Positions 10,808 through 23,200 of a DNA stretch of 64,000 nt are shown in pieces. The translations under genes and the position numbers were made by a program. A model generated the notes under the pieces. It made no database searches. It had not been told where the DNA came from and was given only the letters and a program-made list of their open reading frames with translations. Source of the stretch: Siphonodentalium dalli (taxonomy: Eukaryota; Mollusca; Scaphopoda; Gadilida; Siphonodentaliidae); assembly GCA_032622095.1 (NCBI GenBank), contig CP136064.1, forward strand, positions 217,384,205 through 217,448,204. The letters are read 5' to 3'. Within the stretch, counting starts at the first letter, position 1. Every line of letters starts with the position of its first letter.

Positions 10808-13160
10808 GGGTCCGTGAAGATTCGGCCGAGGGAAGATTCGGCTGAGAAGATTCGGCTGGTTCTATCTTCCTACCTATTTTGGGGAGGAATTGAAATAGTT
10901 TTATGATGTTTTGTCATTTTCTTTTTACATAATTAATGAGTATGATTATTTTATGTTTATAATAAAGAAAGTTTAATTGTTATATATCTTTTATGAGTTA
11001 TGTGGACATATTTTTCGAATAGTTTTTAATTTTATAGGGATAAATCGTTATTAATTACACGTTGTGTCGTAAATCCAAATATCAGGTTCGCGCACTATAT
11101 AAGAAATTACTATTTTTTAATAAGCATGCAAGTCGAACAATTATAATTATAAAAGAATGTTTGATCGAGGATTCAGTTTTTCACACTCAGTTCACGTTGG
11201 CACTATAGTGTGTTTGCATAACTGGCGACGGAGTCAGAATTGTTTTTCGGATGGTGATATGATATAAGTGAGAAATACTCAGTTTGTTTTATGTGTCTCC
11301 GAATGGTGTATATTTGAACAATCTTTGAACGAACAACCACAGAGAATAATTAAGGTAAATAAAATGCTCTCTCATCATATTCATGTCTTATCACTTAAAT
11401 AGAAATAAGATGATAAGAAACGCTCTTTATAGATCGTGAATGTTTCATTTGAACAATACGGAACTTTACGATGGCAAGTTTAATTGTCATTCCTTCAAGA
11501 GGTATAGCCTAGTAACCAAGATATACAGCTTTGACAAGCATAGAAATAGAAACGTCATTCAATAACAACAGGACAGCAAGAAGAAACCGCTAATTTTTTT
11601 TATAATAAAGTAATAAAAAGTTTATTTTCTATATGTAATGATTTTAAATAATTTTTAATATTCATAATAAAAAAATAAAGTAAGGATTTGTGATCGTTTC
11701 TATAGATGTAATTCATGATTTTAATGTTTAATTATTAGTTTTCAAATAAAGAATAAATCATGTCAATTTCGTTTGTGTAAATGTTTCATTATTGTCCCCC
11801 GAAAAAAATATTTCGGGGGACTATTAAAATAGCCGGTGTCTGTCCGTCCGTCCGTCCGTCTGTGTGTCCGGAAATGGTTTCCGGATGATAACTTTAGTTT
11901 CGGTTATTAGATCAAAAGCAAATTTCATTGGTGAGTTTATCAGACCAAAATAAAGGTCAAGTTCGAATATGAGATTGCTCCGCCCATTTTTGCGAGAGTT
12001 ATGGCCCTTTTTTTACTTGGAAAACCCCTGAAAGTTGGTTTCCGGATGATAACTTTAGTAGAGTTAATCGGATTCAAACCAAATTTGGTATATTACTTTC
12101 TCCCAGCAAAACACAGGTCAAGTTCGAACTTGGGTTCTGCCCGACCATTTTTGGCAGAGTTATGCCCCTTTTTCGACATAGAAAATTAAATTTTTCATCT
12201 TTTTTTTGGTTTCCGGATGATAACTTGATTTTGGATTGTTTATATGCAAAACCCGTTCTTTTGTGGATTACTTATATCAAAATACAGCTCAAGTTCGAAT
12301 TTCGAGAGTTATGGCCCTTTTTTGTCCGCCGACCGGACATATAAAACCCCAAAAGTTGGTGTCCGGATGATAACTTTAGTAGAGTTAATCAGATTTAAAT
12401 CAAATATGGTATGTCTCTTTCTCCCAGCAAAACACAGGTCAAGTTCGAATTCGGGTTCCGCCCGCCAATTTTCACCAGAGTTATGTCCCTTTTTTACTTA
12501 GAATTTTTGCCAATTTGAGGTTTCCGGATGAAAACTTTAGTAAATGTGTACTGAATGAAATTAAATTTGGTATATGTAGGTTTACTAGCACAAAAGACAG
12601 ATCAAGTTCGACGAATTTGAGTTTTAACCGATGATTTTGCTCAGAGTTATGGGCTTTTCGACTTAGAAAATTCAATTTTTCTTGTAATTTTCTTCATTTT
12701 GTGCCAATTTGAGGTTATATTTTGACTTTAAGAGTTTTTTTAAGATTTGGTTATTTGTATGCATGACATTAATGAGACAATGCACAAGTGTCTTATGATC
12801 CATATAGTATACTTCTACAAAGCCTCCGCTCCAAATGAAGCCACCGGTTCGGGGGACACTGTGGCCGAGCGGCCTTTTATTTTTATTATATTACTGGGTA
12901 TACTATTCATCTAATAAAGTGTGTTATTACTACAACTGAGTTAATCAAGACCTTTGTAAATTATCCCGGAATGGCTTCAATTAGTTGTTATTGTTACAAC
13001 TAAATGTTCTTTCAATAGGACAAAGACCAAGCTGCCAACAAGCCACAATCCCTGCACCAATTAACTAGATCAATAGACTGGCCGAATCTTCCCAGCCGAA
13101 TCTTCCCGCGACCGAAAAATACTGAGCCGAATCTTCCCGTGGCCGAATCTTCCCGTTCCC
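10808..13160. mobile_element. 2.35 kb TIR element with 9 bp target duplication (Mutator-like?)
   Basis: The left end is GGGTCCGTGAAGATTCGGCC and the right end is GGCCGAATCTTCCCGTTCCC. TATTAGAAG flanks both (10799-10807 and 13161-13169). Each end carries two to four copies of the 11-mer GAAGATTCGGC in inverted orientation, a plausible array of transposase binding sites. The interior is AT-rich and has no recognised transposase. A minisatellite block of another repeat family sits at about 11794-12890, so one element lies inside the other. Confidence 0.8.
11794..12892. repeat. Core-repeat element: five 150-170 bp monomers
   Basis: The head is a palindrome, 'cccccgaaaaaaatatttcg' at 11797, followed by GTCCGTCCG repeats near 11840. 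Five diverged monomers follow, each with 'ccggatgataact' (about 11881, 12041, 12211, 12361, 12521), 'caggtcaagttcgaa' and 'gagttatggcccttttt'. The tail near 12848 is 'cgggggacactgtggccg'. The same head-core-tail order recurs at 58775-59505. Similar core-repeat elements are common in bivalves, but I cannot name this family. Confidence 0.7.
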
Positions 13161-13170
13161 TATTAGAAGG

Positions 13171-14200
13171 CCAACAATTTCTCTGCACATTATTTGCTGA
13201 CAGCTAGGTCTATTCGTATCTCTTTTTTGGCTTTTTTTTTTAGCTCGACTTCAAAGGCAAGTAAGGAGCTATTGCCTTAAAATTTGGTTGTTGTCCTTCT
13301 TCCATCCATGCGTTCTTCCATCAACACTTTCCTTTGGCACACACCACATGTCACATATATATCTCTCAGTCTCATCCGATTGTCACCAAACGTACTTCAT
13401 GTCTGCATCATGCATGGATCAATCGGGGTTACCTCGATCTAGATGGAAGCCATCAATTATTATGTTTAAAAATATGGCCACCAGCAGCCATCTTGGATTT
13501 TACTCTTTGCATGACTAAGTCTTTTGGCACACAGTACAGCTGATGGGACTGTTGTCGTAACGTTTTATACATAAATGCACACCATGAGTCTCAGTCAGCG
13601 CAGGATTGAAATGTTGCCGCATTATCGAAGAACTGTTTTGAAAATTAATAGGCATGTTTAGGGTCACCTCCAGATGAGAACTATATATTTGAATGATTTT
13701 CGATGATAAACATGGCCACTGGCAGCCATCTTGGATTTTACTCTTTGCATGAATAACTCTTTTGGCACACCCTGCAGACCACATACCTCATCCAATTGTC
13801 ATCAAACTTCATATGGATCTTCTGGGTGACCACTAGATGGGAACCATCAAATTTTTCTAAAATTATGAATTTTCAAAAAACATGGTCACCATGCAGTGGC
13901 CGTCTTGGATTTTTCAAATTAAAAAAAAAAAACATGGCTGCTAGCGGCTATCTTGGATTTCAAATTTTAATCCATCGACACACCCTGCAGCTGACATTTA
14001 TTGGAGAAATGTTTAAAAGTTTACAGGTATTTTCAGGATTACTTCTAGATGGGAGCTATTGAATTTGAAATTCAATCAAAACATGGCTGCCGGCAGCAGT
14101 CTTGGATTTTACTCTTTGCGCACTATTTAATTTGGCGTGCCCTACTGCCAACATTTTTCATCCAATTTATCCCAAACTTCATATCTATGGCTGTTCATAT
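13171..14200. repeat. Tandem family with 'gccatcttggattttactct' monomers
   Basis: Diverged monomers of about 200-250 bp carry 'catggccgcc', 'catcttggattttac', 'tttgcatgaa', 'ttttggcacacc' and 'aacttcatatggat'. They start near 13440, 13690, 13850, 13930 and 14070. A partial copy of the 219-639 element end lies at 13545-13605. The reverse-strand version of the same family occupies 56430-57360, with a single copy at 53640-53800. Confidence 0.6.
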
Positions 14201-15712
14201 TGACCTCTGCTATCTTACTTAAACATTTAAGGACTACAGATACTCAATTTTTGGGAAATACTGGATAATCGTCAATGTAAAGAACAATTTGAATAACCTT
14301 CACTATTATGTCCATTTTGGCTAAATAATATCAATTTAGATAATTTTTCTGAAGAAAACTGAAATTTTATGCCCAAATTAGTAGTCTCCAATTTCAAGTT
14401 GCCTATCTCTGAGGTAAACATGTGCTCAGGTGGAAAATGTTTTATATCAACAATTTTTTTTTTGTACAGAGGACTCTTTTGTCAATACTTCCAGTAAGTC
14501 TTCAATTATTATGAACTTAGTATGTTAAAATAAAATATTTCAATGTTCATTCTTTTAATTTCTGACTTTTGCAGTAAATAATCTTTTGTTTCCAGTTTTC
14601 AAGGCATGCTACTACTTCCCGCTCTATAATTTGACCATCTATAGTCCTTAAACATTCCACATTCCTTAATGCTCCTATGACATTATCCCCTCTCCAAGAT
14701 CAGCTACAGTGTCACTGACACTTTTATTCAGTTGTTGGTCATTGTTACATGGTCACAACTAGTCCTCAGACACTTTGTGTGATCACCAAGCTCAGTTAGT
14801 CTTTTTTGCATGGCCGGGTTACCAGTGGGTGATTTCATTTGACGATAACTTTTTTTGTGACTCCCGAACTTCTCTTTCTCATTTATGTTACACTGGGTTG
14901 GGTATGTGAGCTTGGCCATGCATATTAACATTTATTAGCAAATTACGCTAATTTAATTATCGTAATTAGCTAATAAAGCGTAATTGAATTATGCTTTATA
15001 AGCATAATTGGCTGACACGTTATTCTGTTGCGTTAAAGCGTAATCACAGGGGCTTGTAATTAACTCGCTCTGTTGCCCCCCCCCCCCCCCCCCCCCACAC
15101 CCCACCCGCACAGCCTTATATCCCATCCGTATATACGCTCCTGCTTTATGTCATGGTAGTATACTAGAGACAAGGGGAACAATAGGAATTTGCTCAGTAT
15201 ACCATTGCTCGGAAAACTAAGACATTTATATCCATAGCATTTCATTTATTTGTGAACACCAAATATCGTCTCAGAAGGCCGTCATTTATCCAAGTTGATC
15301 TCTCTCAAACAAGATATTGGATAATTCTCCTATTTTTACTCCCCTCCTGAGTTTTCTTTTTTTTTCAAATAAAAAATTGATAAAACATGTTAAAATCTCA
15401 TTAAATGCTACTGGCTCGTCTGATATGTGCTGATAATTTATCTGCGCATACAAATAAACACGTCACCAATATTTTAATAGCGACAAAATCTGCTGATAAT
15501 TATGATTTGTTTTTTTTAATTTCCGCATTCACTTCGTGACCTCATCTACATATTCAACTTATTGGCTTGAACAAGCATGCACAGGGATCACGTTTAATGT
15601 TGTGCAGAAGAGGTCACAAAATGAAAGTGGAAATATGAAGAAATATTTCTGAATCACCAATGGTGCTTCATATGTGTAGAACTAATTATTTTTAAGGTGA
15701 AAAAGGAGCATA
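14201..15712. other. AT-rich non-coding stretch with a long poly-C run
   Basis: A C homopolymer of about 20 bases begins near 15076. Small AT palindromes ('taattatcgtaattagct') lie at 14955-15000. No gene or repeat family was recognised. Confidence 0.5.
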
Positions 15713-16797
15713 CAGTAATGCTCTATGTAATAAACTTCTTAACCACAGCAGAATTATGGGTAAATTTTCAGGATTTAGTCGGAAATATGGCTTGTTGCCA
15801 TTCATCTGAAAGCTCTCCCCGAGATCGGAAGTGTCAAAAATAATTGAACTTGATGTGTCTTCTCAATTGTGATCTACTTACAACAATATATCAAGTAATT
15901 CTGTTGAATATGAACTTGACTTGCACGTTCACAAATATCAACTATAGACAAAATTATAATCAATATTGTCAAAGTTATGATCTGGACAACCCAGCAACAC
16001 GGACAGACGTACATGCTGATTATAAAAGTCCTCTGAAAATGTTTTGGGGGACAATGTGGAAGTAGTGTAGCGGTATAGAAATATAGAAAGCTGATCATGA
16101 CATCTCTGCACGAAAGGTATAGATCTCTTGGTCACAGGCGTTAGATATTTTGTGTCATTACCAAAGTTAAAGAGGTGGTCAAGTTTCCAATTTTGAATGG
16201 GGATTTCCATGCAAAGCTCCAGTGCAAAAGTTAAATAGTAGTATGTTTCCAGAACTTACTTGATGTGATATTGGACTTAATAGATATTGTTCCAATTGAA
16301 TGTTGGTGTATTTATTTTTTTAATTTTATGCTGATTAGTAGATAAAAACATTTATTCCAGAAAAATATTTGCAAAAATTTATAATATAGTTGCCCACTAA
16401 TCAGCTATGACTGTTATGATATGCCTGCTTTAGCTCCTGGACAAATGCTTCAAATATAACTTTTGCTCTGGAAATTTACATGGAAATCCCCATGTCCATC
16501 AAATCTGTGTGAATGAAATCGCTATGCCACACTACACAACAATAACAAGCATTATCAAAACCATTTGGGAATTAGAACTGTAAATATTTCTTTCTAGAGG
16601 GGCATGTCACATGACCCTAGACAACTTCGCTATCTTAGACAACTCTGTTTGGATGGACATCTTGGTCATGCTGTTACATGAGGTGAGACAACTGACTGAG
16701 AGCTTTCCGATGAATGGCAACAAGCCATATTTCCGACAAAAATTACCCCAAATTCTGCTGTGGTTAAGGAGTCGATTATTTAGGGCAATACTGTATC
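15713..16797. mobile_element. 1.08 kb Tc1-like inverted-repeat element upstream of GUSB
   Basis: The left arm at about 15713-15820 ('cagtaatgctctatg', 'taaccacagcagaat', 'ggaaatatggcttgttgcca') is inverted at about 16695-16795 ('tggcaacaagccatatttcc', 'ggcaatactg'). The arms are about 105 bp. The same arms occur back to back without interior at 55964-56137, and a shorter form at 3547-3628. No transposase frame is recognised. The right end lies about 270 bp from the beta-glucuronidase start codon. Confidence 0.65.
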
Positions 16798-17064
16798 AAT
16801 GAATATGTTTATTATAGTGGCATATGCATACACACATCTGTCTGATAGGGCCTATAAGTCACTTTGTGTACGTATACTATTTACAAATTATGATATAACT
16901 AAATTTGATACTGAAAAATTGTTATACTTAAAATGTCTTTCATCTGTTTCAGGCAATGTCTTAGGGTCTCATTAACCTCTGCTGCTAAGATATAGAAAGA
17001 TCAAAGAATTTAATGTCAGGAACTTCTATTACTATGGTGTACAACAATTAAATAATTTACAGCA
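16798..17064 (+). promoter_or_regulatory. Region just upstream of the GUSB start; probable 3' splice site before the ATG
   Basis: The sequence immediately before the start codon is 'aataatttacag/caATG', a good acceptor with AG at 17061-17062. A second 'tctgtttcag' acceptor-like site lies near 16942-16952. This suggests that the coding exon is preceded by a non-coding 5' exon further upstream, possibly beyond the Tc1-like element. No TATA box or other promoter motif is convincing. Confidence 0.35.
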
Positions 17065-17265
17065 ATGTGGATAGAAGAATTGCTGATTATATTGTCATGT
17101 GTTCAGGGCTGCTGGGCAGTGATCACTGGTGGAATGCTTTACCCCAGAGAATCAGAGAGCAGACAGATACAGAGTCTTGACGGCATGTGGAACTTCCGTG
17201 TTGACAGATCCATGCATAGGAATGCTAGTATGGAGTATAAATGGTTCAGATATCCTCTCTCAGAG
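17065..17265 (+). CDS. GUSB: GUSB exon 1 (residues 1-67)
   Basis: Begins [12 protein letters not shown], a hydrophobic signal peptide, then [12 protein letters not shown], the conserved start of the mature enzyme. It ends in phase 0 at the donor gtaggt (17266). The frame stays open past the donor to 17394, but that extension is intron. Confidence 0.93.
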
Positions 17266-20200
17266 GTAGGTCTATATCTCAGTTTTCTTGAAGGTTGGTT
17301 CAGTGAGGTTTTTTATGTTGCTTTCAGCAGCTACGGCCCAATCACGAAAGTCCCAGATTGGCCAGGAGTGCTAGAATGGAAGATAATTGTGTAGCTCTGT
17401 GGTCCGGTGGTTAACGTATCCGACTTGTCTTCACTGTTAGTAGGTACATCGAGATGAGTTTGCAGCCTGCCGGTGGACTATTGTGAGTTTCACACAACAT
17501 GTGCTTGGTCGAACTAAGCAAATTGCGATTGTCGGATTGTAAGCTATTCAAATATTGAGCCAAGTTGTGACCCTGAGCAATGTCGCTCATCTATACTTTG
17601 ACTACTGCTTCGCACCATACATGTGTTAAAAGAGCACTTTTACTCGGTCCGGGTGTCAATAGATCTTGTCCTGACGTGTGTTAACCTTGATATGCCCACA
17701 AATTTGTTGAAGCTGGGGTTGTTTTCTGCTTGGAGAATGGTAGTGACAATGGTATCACAAGCCCGATGACCGACGCAATAATTGATGTAAAGTGCATTGG
17801 AACTAATTCACTGTATAATGCACTATACAAATGGATTGATTATTATTGTTGTCACCTGAACAATTTATTTTCGGGGGGAATATAGAAATTACCTCCATCT
17901 ACATCTGTTTGTTTGTCTGTCACACATTACAGGCATCTTCATTGTGTAATCACATGAGCATGAAATTATGATCGTGTTGGCTGTCTTTTATCAATTGCTC
18001 ATGCTGTATCTTATTCTGTCTCTTCCTTTCAGACTGGTTCTATCATGCCCATGGCAGTCCCATCCAGCTATAATGACATCACAGAAGATAAATCACTACG
18101 TGAGTTTGTTGGATGGGCATGGTATGACAGGGAGTTCTTCGTCAGCTCTGATTGGATGGACAAAAGAGCAGTTCTCAGATTTGACAGTGTTCACTATTAC
18201 ACTATTGTGGTGAGTAACTGAAAATATTGGTGGATATTTCTATGATATGAATTTGAGTAAAGAGCTACTGTACTTAAAGCCGAGAATATCGCAATGATAG
18301 ATAAGGATCTGTTACAATTTTTAATTTAATTAACCCTTGAGGATATTCAGTAAATTTTAGTAGACGACAGAATAGATTATACACGTGCAGAAGGTTTCGT
18401 GTCGATTGGTGGGAAATGTTCAGATAATTAGTTCAACAAAGGATCCATGTTCATTTGTTGAACTTATTATCTGAACATTTCCCAAGGGAACTACTCTGTT
18501 TTATATCAATTATGGAAAAATCAACTGGACGTAGAATTCATAAACTTTTGTACGAGTGAATGCAATGCAGATTTGTTGAACTTGACATTGAATCTTCACA
18601 GGGAGACCACACCCATAAAGGCAACCTGCCTAATTTTGTCATGTATTCTATAGGCCATCTCTGCATATGTTCAGTAGAAAATAGGTAGTGTCTCACTTTA
18701 AGTAAGATATAATAGCGGGTAGGTTTTATACAGCACTAATCCCAAGAGGCTTTAAGCACTTTTGACATTCACATTTATGCTTCGACTCCCAACAGGACCA
18801 TATATGGCAAATTTTAGTACGCCGAAAAACATCTCAACTTTTGTACCCTGTTGTTAGGGATTGGACTTATTGCGGTACCTATTTCTTTAGGACTCCGCTT
18901 GGTTTGTTGAAAGGATTACCCGTAAGACAGTGTATCGTTTCAAATAGACTCTCAGGCATGGGCTCTGAGAGCCGTGTATTTAATTTATATTTATATGTAT
19001 ATATTGCCACATTAATAAATAAAAATAATCTGTATAAAATTAGAAATGAACAAACACTTATTATATATGGGTAATATTGAGAAACAAAGGTGAGGGCTTT
19101 AAAAGGCCCGGCATGTATAGTTGAGGTTGAAGTTGGTGGTGAAACAACCAGCTGAAACCACAAATGTTGAGACCTGGAGACCTGGGTTGAGAAAAAGTTG
19201 TTAAAACCCTGTCTCCAGAAATGAGGGAGGGTGGGTGGGAAAAGAAAAACATGTGTGTCAAAATAAGGGAAGTTTAAAGGGTTGAATAAATTGTCAAGTT
19301 TAAAATTTTCGTTCCCGAAAGATAAACCCGACTTCCCTGTCTGAAATTCTCCAAGCAAAAGATAGAGTTAGGATTAATTCATTTTGTCCTCAAGTTTGAC
19401 CATTTCTCTAACTCCGTTTCTGATTGGCTGACCCACACTGAACTATATCTTCGGGTCTTCGATTGGCTCTCAGCGTACTGGCCTTAATTACTATGGCCTT
19501 GACCTTATCCCTACTGTTGTTTACCTCAAGACACGACACATTATGGTTTTTTGTCTTTGTATAAAGCCAGCTATGGTGCCTTGCCCCAAGCTGTGTATAT
19601 ATCTCTGTAAGATGACAGTGTTTTTATTTCAGTGGGTGAATGGCTTTAAAGTGGTGGATCATGTTGGCGGCCATTTACCATTTGAAGCTGAAATCAATGA
19701 ATATGTGAGCTTCACCTCGGTTAATAGACTAACTGTGGCTGTTAATAATTCCATGATGCCGCACACCCTTCCACCAGGAACTCTCAACTTTCCACATGAT
19801 CCTGAAATGTAAGTACCAGCCCTCTTCATTAACCCGTTCTATACTAAATGGATTCTCCCACCCAGTTATAAAAGTAAATATTGGAAGGTCTATTATTCGT
19901 TATGAGGGGTGTTCTGGAAAAATGAGCAGACAACAGTATGATGAAAAGATAATACAATTGCAGAAGTATTCATATTCTTGTTTATTGAATACTTTTGTTT
20001 TTGTTTTAAATACTTTGTGGATATCATATTAGATGGATCTGTATTTTTTAGCTTCCTCTTTCTTATCGTATATAATATAGAATATGTATTTATCACGTAA
20101 TTAACCCACAAAACCAGCTTCATAATTATTGGTAAGACAGTCGTGTAATATTAGCGCGTGCAATGACATCACGCCATTATTTAAATGACTTGCGATCGCT

Positions 20201-23200
20201 GAAGTTTATGATTGTTGTTTTCGATGAATAATTCGCGTTTATTTGATCATGTGATAAAAGGTATCTCAAACTAATTCTATTTTATATGTAATTTATCAAC
20301 CTCGTCCACTAAATTCTATTTGAGCCTCGATAAACCCCGGCTCAAATCAAATTTAGAGAACTCGGTTGATAAATTCTGTATAAAATAGAAACTCATGTGA
20401 GATCCTCTATGTATGTGTAAAAATCGTGAGCCCAAACAATATGTGTTGCTATAAATGTTTGCAATTTTTAACAGGTACCCACCAGGTTATTTCACTCAGA
20501 CTCTTCAGTTTGGTTTCTTCAACTATGCTGGAATTCATCGACATGTGCGCCTGTACACAACGCCACAGACTTATATTGATGATATCACCATAGTAACAAA
20601 TATTTCAGGATTTGATGGTAAATTTGTGACTTGAATATTATTGGATGAGGAATTAGAAAGTCCTCATACTGCTTGGGTTCTGGGAAAATCTTTCCAAGCT
20701 TTGATATCGTGGTGGGCATTTCAGGTTTTTTATTGTGCTTCAATTGAATTAAATAAGAGTCACATTGGATGCAAATCCTTAAGTGAAAATGCTTGGTGTA
20801 GTAAACAAGGTAAATTGTGAAATAAGTAGTTTAAATTCACCTATTGTGTCCATCATAATATTGTATGGTAGTTATTTATTCAGTAGAATAGAATAAACTG
20901 AAGATTTGATCGGAGGTTCATATTGCGCTAGGCCAAATAAAATTAAGGTTCTATTTCTCAAACACCTGCTCCCTCATAAAAATATGGCCCCCTGGGTGCT
21001 TTTTGAAATAATGTGTCTGTCATTTGCAGAATGAGGTACCGAAAGGGTGAATTTAGTGATGCTACCCCATCCAGTGGGCTAGCATCATCAAATTCACCCT
21101 CTGGGCCCTCATTCTGCTTAGCCCTCAACTGCTATGGGAGACCTGGGATCAGATTGAAGTTCCCCAGTTGAAGTTGGTGATGTTCACACATTTTTCACCT
21201 CGATTATGCATTTGATCTCCTGAAAATTAGGGCATATAGAAACTGAACTGAAGGGAAAAGGTAACAAAAACAATATTAAATTAAGACTATAGATACTTCC
21301 CAGAATATGAGGTCTAAGCAGAATGAGGTCCCCAGAGGGTGAATTTGGTGATGCTAGCCTGCTGTGCAGGGTAGCGTCACTAAATTCACCATCTGGGGAC
21401 CTCATTCTGCAAATGACAGACACTATTTCAAAGCTAACAAAAGATAAATGCTGGTGTAACACAAAAAATAAAGATCAATAAATAATCAATTAATTTGGAC
21501 TATTGCAGTTTCATAAATAGTAAAAATTATTCTCAGCCTCACATGTGAAGCTATCCTGAACACATGTTTCTCACGTTTTTGGTAGCGTTTCGTTTATCAG
21601 ACTGAGGTATCTTTCTCTTAGTATATGAGCAGCCATTTTTGGTTGTCTCTGTCTCGTCAGTACTCCCTTCCTACAACCATGAACACGTGACAGGTCTGAA
21701 AAAGATAAAGATTCACTATTCAATCTGACACACTATTTCAAGACTTGCAGATGATGGGTGGGAGATTGTAGTCATGTTTTAAGTCTTTCTATACTAAATA
21801 CTCATTGACGAGTAGTTCCTTTGGGAAATGTTCAGAATATAAAGTTCAACGAACGACCAATGAAAATAAATCATTCTGATCTTGTATTATCTGTTTTCTG
21901 TCTGTCGTTTGCATTTATTACCTGAACACCCATCCAAATGAATAATAGACTGTTCCTACGTATACTTTTATAACTGAATGGAAGAATCCATTTAGTATCA
22001 GGCTCTGCTTATCTAATACTCTACACATTTGAATGCAGCTTTCATAATATAATTGCAAGAGAGCAGCATTATCAGCAGATACTACATGTAATAATGTTTA
22101 ACATTGTTCCATTGAGTGGATTAAACATTTTGATATTATTGCTCTCAGGTCATATATGTAGCTAGCTCTAAGATCACTTGAGGAGAAAATATGCAAAATA
22201 ATTTCCATTGGATAAAACAATTCTGAAGGCAAAATAATTTCCATTGGATAAAACAATTCTGAAGGCAAAATAATTTCCATTGGATAAAACAATTCTGAAG
22301 CAATAAAAACTTCACAAAAGTCTCTTGATTTAAGATGGTATCACTTGTGACCATCACTAGCCAATTAGGAGGGTTAGATATGTGATTATGCAGAAGTCCA
22401 TTATTTGTCGATATAGTTTTCCCAAAGCTGTGCTACTCATCCGTCTCCCAGTCTCTTGGGTTATTTGGCATTGAGTGTAACACTGAAATATAATTTTCAT
22501 ATATGGTATATAAATATTGACATGATAAATGATCAGTCAGTTGCTATGTGTTTCTGTTTATTTTCATGATTTGTAGAAAATATTCAGCTGTGTAATTTGA
22601 TACTTTTTCTTATGATTTTATGTCTCATTTTCAATGTCATTCTGTTGCAGGAATCATTAACTATGAGCTGTCCATCACCAATCACTTTGATGTGAAATCA
22701 GTACTTGTGGAAGTTGTGGACAAAAATGGAACATCAGTTGCTGTGAGTCCTTCTACAAAGGATTCAGTTGTTGTTAAGAATGCTTATTTTTGGTGGCCTC
22801 ACTCAATGAATAGAACTGCAGGATACATGTATACTATCAAGGTATGGAATTTTTACTGCATATTTGCTTGCAACATTTATCATAGCTACAAAATTCATCT
22901 TGTATATATAACTTTAACCAAGATATAGCATTTATTCAGCATTTATTACAGAAACTATTCCCAAAGGTCTAAAATTTATTCCACATTCATAACTGGAACT
23001 CTGTATATAACCCAAATAAAGGGGGGACAACTCTTATGAAAATATATATCTATATTGCCTCCTGTATGGATAGGTAATACAAACAGTAGAAAGGAAGAAT
23101 ATACTTATACATATTTCTTTCCATTCTATAAAAAACGAAAGGGGACTCTTTGCTCAAGCTTCCCAATTATTTCATTCAAATAAAATTACTGTTATCTAGT

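Larger units (their letters stand above)
20998..21730 (-). repeat. Inverted copy of the GUSB 3' region inside intron 4
   Basis: Read on the minus strand, this stretch repeats about 31012-31990 in order: the end of intron 10, exon 11, its 3' flank, 'gttacaccagcattta', and paired CAGAATGAGG hairpins separated by the 'cacctcgattatgca' spacer. Compared with the source region it lacks about 40 bp before the splice acceptor and one partial internal repeat. It forms an inverted repeat of about 0.7-0.9 kb whose arms lie 9-10 kb apart and flank exons 5-10. Confidence 0.9.

Noticed and set aside
17266-17394. Extension of GUSB exon 1 beyond the donor
   Set aside because: The frame remains open by chance. 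Exon 2 joins in phase to 17265 and continues the family alignment, so the extension is intron.
18879-19358. 159-residue minus-strand frame inside GUSB intron 2
   Set aside because: No recognisable domain, and it lies antisense in an intron with low-complexity composition; chance frame.
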